This document shows, one piece after another, positions 6,115-10,829 of a stretch of 10,829 nt of DNA. The DNA is from Acidobacteriota bacterium (GTDB lineage: Bacteria; Acidobacteriota; Terriglobia; Bryobacterales; JACQDG01): positions 1-10,829 of the forward strand of contig JACQDG010000122.1 in NCBI GenBank assembly GCA_016201185.1, in the 5' to 3' direction. Numbering within the stretch: position 1 is the stretch's first letter; the number at the start of each line of letters is the position of its first letter. A program made the position numbers and the translations under genes. The notes beneath the pieces are model-generated. The model was not told the origin of the DNA, made no database searches, and worked only from the letters and a program-made list of their open reading frames with translations.

Positions 6115-9100
6115 GAACTTCTTTCCTTAGGCCGGGCCTTCCGCCGGCTGCTTCCGGCGCCACCTTGCTTGCGGGCGGAAACTCCAGCCGGAACAAGCTC
6201 CCTTTCCCCGGCTGGCTTTCCGCCGAAATGGTGCCGGAGTGCTCCTGGATAATCCCGTAACTCACCGACAGGCCCAGGCCGGTCCCCTTCTGTCCCCCCT
6301 TAGTGGTGAAGAAGGGATCGTAGATGCGGTTCAGGTCTTCGGCGGCGATGCCCACGCCCGTGTCGGCGACTTCGACCCGAACCGCGCCGCCCGATCCGTT
6401 GTGGCCGCTCGAAGTCCGCACGGTCAGCACGCCCCCCTTCGCCATGGCGTCCTTCGCATTCAGGAACAGGTTCAGGAGCACCTGCTGCAGCTTGCCGCTG
6501 TTGCCCTCGATTTCCGGAAGCTGCTCGTCAAGCTCCGCCTCCACGCGGATGCCGGCCTTCTTGAACTGATGCTCCACGAGCGAGCAGGTCTCCCGGATGA
6601 TCTGGTTGAGATGGACCCGTGAGAACTCGGTGGCCGATGTGCGGGAAAAATTCAGCAGGGAGTTGACGATCTCGCTGGCGCGGAAGGTCTGGGCAGCGAT
6701 TTTCTCGAGCAGCCGGGCCTTCTGCTCGTCCTGGGAGACCTGCTTGGCGAGCATCTGGGCATAGGTGGAGATCACCGCCAGGGGGGTGGTCACTTCGTGG
6801 GCCACGCCGGCCGCCAGCAGCCCGATGGAACTCATCTTCTCGGCCTGCAGCAGCTGCTGCTCGAGCTCGATACGGTCGGTGACGTCGTCGAAGATAATGA
6901 GCCGGCCGATGCGGTCGAAGTTCTTGGCCACCAGCGGGGCGATGGCGATGTTGAGGATGCGGTCGCCGAGCGGTTTGGAGGGAGGCGCAGGCAGCGTTTC
7001 TGGCCGCAGCCGGAACTTGTAGATATTGTGAATGCCTGTCTCTTCCCGCACCCGCACGAACTCCTTCACCAGGTCCTCGGGAAACAGCTCGGCCAGGGGC
7101 CGGCCGACGGCCTGGTCCCGCGAGACGCCGTACATCAGCTCGAGCTGGGTGTTCCAGCTCTCCACCCGGTCTTCCAGATCTACGGCCAGAATCCCCACGT
7201 GGATGGACTCGACGATGTTTTCGCTGAAGTCCTTCAGCCGCTCGTATTGCTCCACCTTCTGTTGGAGCGAGTGGTAGAGTCGCGCGTTATCGACGGCGAT
7301 GCCCAGATAGCCGCCCAAGGTCACCAGCAGCTCCAGGTCTTCACCGGAAAGATAATCGTGGCTCTCGGTGCGGCCCAGGCCCAGGAAGGCCACGGTGCGG
7401 CCCCGCGCCGAGCAGGGCAGGTAGTAGGTGAGGTCCAGGTCGGCGATGGTGCTGCGAACCGAGGCCGCGCCGTCCAGCCGCCACCGGGTGCTCTCAAAGA
7501 ACAGATACGGCTTGGGAGTAGGGCTTGATTCCGGCCGCGCCGGTTCGAGGAAGCTCAGGTCCAGAAAATCCCCCGGCCGGATAGCACGACCCTGACGGTC
7601 CCGCAGGCCGAGCCCCCTGGCCAGTTCCCAGCGGCCTCCTTCGCCCCCCAGAAAGATCGCCACCCGGCGGCTCCCCAGCGTCTGCGCGAGCCGTTCCGTC
7701 ACTGAGCGCAGCATGGCCTCCAGGTTTGTTTCCGCGCTCAGCTCGCGGGCAAAGGTCACCAGGGTACGGCGGTAGTCGTAGCGCTCCCGGTAAAAATACC
7801 GGTCCAGGCGCTCCTGGATCCAGGCCCGCAGCGGCTGGAACAGGAAGGCGGCCACCAGCACCGCAGTAATCCAGCCGGCCTGCCCTAGCTCCTGGAAGTT
7901 GCGGTGGAACATATCGCCCACCGTCAGGATGCCCACGTAGAAAGCGCCCAGCACCGCCATCGTCGCCAGTGAATAAGCGAAGCCGCGCCGGAAGATCACG
8001 TCCACGTCCAGCAGCCGGTGGCGCAGGATGGCGTAGGCGAAAGTCAGCGGGATCAATCCCAACGACAGCACCGCCAGGCTCATGTAGGAATGGGGCGCCA
8101 CGCCCAGCAGATAGGGAATGGCGTAAACGGCGACGAAAGGGGCTATGCCCCAGCAGGTTCCGCGCCTGAGCCATTTCAATTGCTGTCGCAGCAGCGTGTC
8201 TTCCGTCTCCGAAGTGCGCCGGTAGCCCTGCTCCAGCGCCAGCGCCGCCGCTAGGAAGTAGAGGGCCAGCAACCCCAGCGAGATTCGATCCAGCGTCCAG
8301 CTCAGCTTCAGCGACGACCATGCCGTCCGCGCCACCCCCATCGCTGCCGCCAAGTACGCGGCCATCACGGAAAACGGCGGCAGGTAAACCAATGCCGTCC
8401 GCGCCACGGGCCGCCCGGACCACGGGCCGGTCTGCGAAAACCGCCAGCAGAAATGCAGAAACAGGGCCGGCATGAACAGCAAGGCCCAGACGTTGCCCCA
8501 GTACATCGCGCGGTCGAAGTTATTCAGCTTGCCGGTGTAGTGGAAGCAATAGACGAGGAACGAAGCCAGGCAATAGACGTAAAAGTGCTGGGAAAGCGGC
8601 GCCCCCTCCCGGCGATAGAAGACGAACAGCCCGATCAGCAGGTGCATCAGCCCCACTACATACAGGTAGTAGAGAATAGGGCTGCCCTCCGCCGGCTGGA
8701 CGATCAGGGTGGTCCGCAACTCCACGCCCTGGCGCAGGATGGTGTATTCAGCCTTTTTCCAGGCGCCGATGCCGAACAGGATCTGAGGGATCCGGAGGGC
8801 GTTCTTCACTTCCACACCGTTGATGGCAAGCAGCCGGTCGCCTGGCTGCATGCCACTCCGAGCGGCGGGGCCGGCGGGATGAATCCGGCTCGCTTCCACC
8901 CCTGCTGCAGTGTCCAGCCAAGCTACCCCGTCTTCCGGCAGTTCAAAGCGCCTCTGTTGCTGGAAATTGAGAATACTGGCCAGCACGGCCGCTATCGTCA
9001 GCAGGGTCAACAGCGCCCGTGGGAAGCGAAATGGAAGTTCGCGTAACATGACCCCTGTTTCAGCCCCGCGAAATATGGCCGTCCAAGGCCCGGCAACCGT

Positions 9101-9160
9101 GCGTTCATCGGCGAGCACGTCAGGGGCCACTTCCATTTCATTTGCTGAGCTGCTAGCCAT
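6107..9160 (-). CDS. Large membrane histidine kinase: PDZ, multi-TM, GAF, PAS, HisKA, HATPase
   Basis: This 1017-residue sensor kinase autophosphorylates and should pass phosphate to the next gene's Asp56. Order seen: a cytoplasmic N terminus; TM1 (about 48-64); a PDZ domain (about 75-155, with HPAGPAARSGMQPGDRLLAING at 94-115), which topology places in the periplasm; then about eight further hydrophobic segments (163-181, 192-207, 221-238, 255-275, 292-309, 335-352, 358-378 and 394-413, plus a possible one at 427-441). An amphipathic linker follows, then GAF (about 475-628), PAS (about 643-760), HisKA with phospho-acceptor His788 in HEVTTPL, and HATPase_c with N-box Asn901, G1 DTGVGI (933-938), F-box DPFFTTK (948-954) and G2 GTGLGLS (959-965). 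The family norm at the H-box is HE-I/L-N-N/R-P-L, so Thr-Thr is a small variation. ATG 9160 gives a start with only a weak ribosome-binding site. The signal is unknown. Confidence 0.95.
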   Translation of the reverse strand: MASSSANEMEVAPDVLADERTVAGPWTAIFRGAETGVMLRELPFRFPRALLTLLTIAAVLASILNFQQQRRFELPEDGVAWLDTAAGVEASRIHPAGPAARSGMQPGDRLLAINGVEVKNALRIPQILFGIGAWKKAEYTILRQGVELRTTLIVQPAEGSPILYYLYVVGLMHLLIGLFVFYRREGAPLSQHFYVYCLASFLVYCFHYTGKLNNFDRAMYWGNVWALLFMPALFLHFCWRFSQTGPWSGRPVARTALVYLPPFSVMAAYLAAAMGVARTAWSSLKLSWTLDRISLGLLALYFLAAALALEQGYRRTSETEDTLLRQQLKWLRRGTCWGIAPFVAVYAIPYLLGVAPHSYMSLAVLSLGLIPLTFAYAILRHRLLDVDVIFRRGFAYSLATMAVLGAFYVGILTVGDMFHRNFQELGQAGWITAVLVAAFLFQPLRAWIQERLDRYFYRERYDYRRTLVTFARELSAETNLEAMLRSVTERLAQTLGSRRVAIFLGGEGGRWELARGLGLRDRQGRAIRPGDFLDLSFLEPARPESSPTPKPYLFFESTRWRLDGAASVRSTIADLDLTYYLPCSARGRTVAFLGLGRTESHDYLSGEDLELLVTLGGYLGIAVDNARLYHSLQQKVEQYERLKDFSENIVESIHVGILAVDLEDRVESWNTQLELMYGVSRDQAVGRPLAELFPEDLVKEFVRVREETGIHNIYKFRLRPETLPAPPSKPLGDRILNIAIAPLVAKNFDRIGRLIIFDDVTDRIELEQQLLQAEKMSSIGLLAAGVAHEVTTPLAVISTYAQMLAKQVSQDEQKARLLEKIAAQTFRASEIVNSLLNFSRTSATEFSRVHLNQIIRETCSLVEHQFKKAGIRVEAELDEQLPEIEGNSGKLQQVLLNLFLNAKDAMAKGGVLTVRTSSGHNGSGGAVRVEVADTGVGIAAEDLNRIYDPFFTTKGGQKGTGLGLSVSYGIIQEHSGTISAESQPGKGSLFRLEFPPASKVAPEAAGGRPGLRKEVHA

Positions 9161-9225
9161 TTGCTAAACAATCACTTACATCAGTGTACCCGATCTTCAT
9201 TTCAACTCTACCATTTTCTGTATTT

Positions 9226-9254
9226 TTTGTACCAAAAAGGGAAAGTGGTGTTAA
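9226..9254 (-). promoter_or_regulatory. Candidate sigma-70 promoter for the kinase-regulator operon
   Basis: On the minus strand, TTAACA (9254-9249, 5/6 to consensus) and TACAAA (9231-9226, 4/6) are separated by 17 nt. A start near 9219 gives a leader of about 58 nt before ATG 9160. AT-rich sequence surrounds the -10. It was called by eye. Confidence 0.4.
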
Positions 9255-9369
9255 ACTTGTAACTTAGGGACGGGCGCGCCGGACAGTTTCCGCCCGCTCG
9301 GGAAACCTGGGAACTTTGGGCTACGTCTAATTGGGCGGTGTAGTGTTAGCGGGGTCGGGTGCTGAGGGT

Positions 9370-9381
9370 TGGAAATTTCCA
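9370..9381. promoter_or_regulatory. Perfect 12-bp palindrome, possible operator
   Basis: TGGAAATTTCCA is fully self-complementary. It sits between two divergent candidate promoters, its centre about 64 bp before the -35 of the GWxTD promoter. That position suits an upstream activator or shared regulator site for a dimeric protein. The binding protein is unknown. Confidence 0.35.
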
Positions 9382-9439
9382 GTGGCGAGAGGCGATACTG
9401 CATTGTCGGCGAAGGGCTTACGCCGGGGAATAAGTTTAC

Positions 9440-9468
9440 TTGACGTTGCCAGCCGCCAATCCTACAAT
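9440..9468 (+). promoter_or_regulatory. Strong sigma-70 promoter of the GWxTD gene
   Basis: TTGACG (9440-9445, 5/6) and TACAAT (9463-9468, 5/6) are separated by an ideal 17-nt spacer. A start site near 9475 gives a leader of about 55 nt to ATG 9531. This is the best promoter match in the window. Confidence 0.65.
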
Positions 9469-9530
9469 CATCATGTAAGCAATCCACGAGCGCAGATGGT
9501 GTGTGTAACCTGAAGTGGGAGTGACTAGGT

Positions 9531-10829
9531 ATGTCGCGTAGCTGGCTTAAGCTCACCTGCTTGCTACCTCTGGGCTTGGCGCTCAATTTCACCCCCCTTC
9601 AAGGCGGCGACAAGGCTTCGAAACCGGCCGAGGGCCAGGCCAAGCCCCTTTCTGAAAAAGAGCAAAGGCGGCGGCAAAAGAAACTGGAACAAGAACTGGC
9701 CGGGCCATATAAGCGCTGGCTCAGCGAGGACGTCGCCTACATCATCACCGACGAAGAGCGGGCGGCCTTCAAGCGGCTGAACACGGACGAGGAACGGGAG
9801 CAGTTCATCGAGCAGTTCTGGTTGCGTCGCGACCCCACTCCCGACACGGCCGAAAACGAGTTTAAAGAAGAACATTACCGCCGCATTGCCTATGCCAACG
9901 AGCGCTATGCCTCCGGGATCCCTGGCTGGAAGAGCGACCGCGGGCGCATTTATATCACGTTTGGCCCTGCCGACGAGATCGATTCCCATCCCTCAGGCGG
10001 GTCCTATGAGCGGCCACCGGAAGAGGGTGGCGGCACCACCTCGACCTTCCCCTTTGAGAAATGGCGCTACCGCTACCTCGAGGGCATAGGATCGGATATC
10101 AACCTGGAGTTCGTGGATCCGACCATGACCGGCGAGTACCGCTTGACCATGGATCCCTCCGAGAAGGACGCGCTCCTGATGGTGCCTGGCGCCGGCCTCA
10201 CCCTGATGGAGCAGATGGGGCTGTCGAGCAAGGTGGATCGCTTCACCCGCAGCGACGGCACCCGCCTGGGCCGAGGCTTCGGAGATGTGCCGGCACGTAT
10301 GAACGAGTTTGAGCGGCTGGAGCTTTACGCCAAGGTGCAGAAGCCGCCGGCCATCAAGTTCAAGGACCTGGAAGCGGCCGTCGAGAGCCACATCAAGTAC
10401 AACACTCTACCCTTCCAGCTCAAGACCGATTATGTGAAGATCACGAACAGCGCAGTGCTCACGGCCATTACGGTCCAGATCCAGAACAGAGACCTGGTGT
10501 TTAAGGAGAAGGAGGGCTTGCAGCACGCGGTGGTGAATATCTTCGGGCGGATTACAACGGTCTCCCGCCGCGTTGCCAACGTGTTTGAGGACGTGGTGCA
10601 GGTGGACACCCCGACCGAACTGCTGCAGCAGGCGGCGAGCCGTTCCTCGATTTACCAGAAGGCCATTCCTTTAGCCCCCGGCCTGTACCGTCTCAACGTG
10701 GTTCTGAAGGACGTGGTCGGGGAAACGATGAGCACCTATGAGACTGCCCTGCGCGTTCCCAAGTTTGAGGACGAGAGGCTGGCGTCAAGTTCGCTCATCC
10801 TGGCCGACCTGATCGAGAAGGTCCCCACC
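9531..10829 (+). CDS. Secreted GWxTD-domain protein (3' end beyond the window)
   Basis: 433 codons are present and the frame is open at the right edge. The N terminus (MSRSWLKL, hydrophobic to about 20) is a Sec-type signal peptide. A charged Lys/Glu/Gln helix follows (40-56). The GWxTD domain spans about 58-230 and has KRWLSEDVAYI (61-71), an E-Q-F-W-L-R-R-D-P-T segment (94-103), the name-giving motif as GWKSD (132-136, Ser for Thr), R-G-R-I-Y-I-x-F-G-P (137-146) and the EKWRYRYLEGIG strand (176-187). The rest, beta-rich to the edge, looks like the repeated beta-sandwich part common in acidobacterial members. The family has no established biochemical function. The start is fixed by GGGAG (9517-9521) 9 nt before the ATG and by a good promoter. 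It is transcribed away from the kinase operon, so the two may share control. Confidence 0.88.
   Translation, partial: MSRSWLKLTCLLPLGLALNFTPLQGGDKASKPAEGQAKPLSEKEQRRRQKKLEQELAGPYKRWLSEDVAYIITDEERAAFKRLNTDEEREQFIEQFWLRRDPTPDTAENEFKEEHYRRIAYANERYASGIPGWKSDRGRIYITFGPADEIDSHPSGGSYERPPEEGGGTTSTFPFEKWRYRYLEGIGSDINLEFVDPTMTGEYRLTMDPSEKDALLMVPGAGLTLMEQMGLSSKVDRFTRSDGTRLGRGFGDVPARMNEFERLELYAKVQKPPAIKFKDLEAAVESHIKYNTLPFQLKTDYVKITNSAVLTAITVQIQNRDLVFKEKEGLQHAVVNIFGRITTVSRRVANVFEDVVQVDTPTELLQQAASRSSIYQKAIPLAPGLYRLNVVLKDVVGETMSTYETALRVPKFEDERLASSSLILADLIEKVPT

Larger units (their letters stand above)
9161..9530. other. Divergent regulatory region between the kinase operon and the GWxTD gene
   Basis: This 370-bp non-coding gap holds a candidate promoter pointing each way, with about 185 bp between them. 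That interval contains a perfect palindrome (9370-9381) and an imperfect hairpin near 9270-9296 (CGGA-N5-TCCG flanked by CGGG/CCCG). A 113-codon minus-strand frame (9251-9592) crosses it, but it has no domain, overlaps the GWxTD start and covers the plus promoter, so I do not call it. The 9161-9250 part is notably AT-rich compared with the rest of the window. Confidence 0.6.

Noticed and set aside
5242..6252. 336-codon plus-strand open frame opposite the response regulator
   Set aside because: It is antisense to a clearly recognisable NtrC-type gene. Long shadow frames are expected in GC-rich DNA, and its His/Gln/Gly-rich sequence matches no family.
9335..9350. Possible sigma-54 promoter (GG-N10-GC)
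   Set aside because: Only the GG and GC dinucleotides and one T match; the rest of the -24/-12 consensus is absent, and a better sigma-70 promoter lies downstream.
9251..9592. 113-codon minus-strand open frame
   Set aside because: No domain is seen, and it overlaps both the strong plus-strand promoter and the start of the GWxTD gene.

Overview
The window is GC-rich and gene-dense. It most resembles a chromosomal stretch from an Acidobacteriota genome (Solibacter/Bryobacterales-like). This rests on the GWxTD-domain gene at the right edge, the Tat-exported alpha-hydroxy-acid dehydrogenase beside a small beta-propeller and a multihaem protein, and the long PDZ/7TM-like/GAF/PAS histidine kinase paired with an NtrC-type regulator. 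The taxonomic call is inference. No rRNA, tRNA, CRISPR array or intact mobile element was seen.

Layout, left to right. (1) On the minus strand, 70-1815 encodes a MltD-like lipoprotein lytic transglycosylase with two LysM domains, followed by an intrinsic terminator (11-56). (2) The non-coding stretch 1816-2235 holds a plausible minus-strand promoter, a 15-bp tandem repeat and a 12-bp sequence present twice. (3) On the plus strand, 2236-4649 is a tight three-gene cluster: a Tat-exported FMN alpha-hydroxy-acid dehydrogenase-like protein, a Tat-exported beta-propeller joined by an ATGA overlap, and a four-CxxCH cytochrome c. (4) On the minus strand, 9160-4669 is a two-gene signalling operon: a 1017-residue membrane histidine kinase, then a sigma-54-dependent response regulator overlapping it by 8 bp. 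(5) The non-coding stretch 9161-9530 carries divergent sigma-70-type promoters and a perfect 12-bp palindrome. (6) From 9531 to beyond the right edge lies a secreted GWxTD-domain protein.

The plus-strand cluster reads as an exported redox module: a hydroxy-acid oxidoreductase, a propeller that could dock or bind ligand, and a c-type cytochrome as electron carrier. Two of its three genes look damaged or divergent. The FMN protein lacks about 43 residues that normally include the Q-x-Y flavin/substrate strand. The cytochrome's signal peptide and body lie in different reading frames. The cluster may therefore be decaying, the frameshift may be an assembly error, or the FMN protein may have been repurposed. 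The kinase/regulator pair is intact by its motifs. Its periplasmic PDZ domain suggests envelope-protein sensing, which would fit the cell-wall and secreted genes nearby, but no sigma-54 promoter was found in the window to link them.
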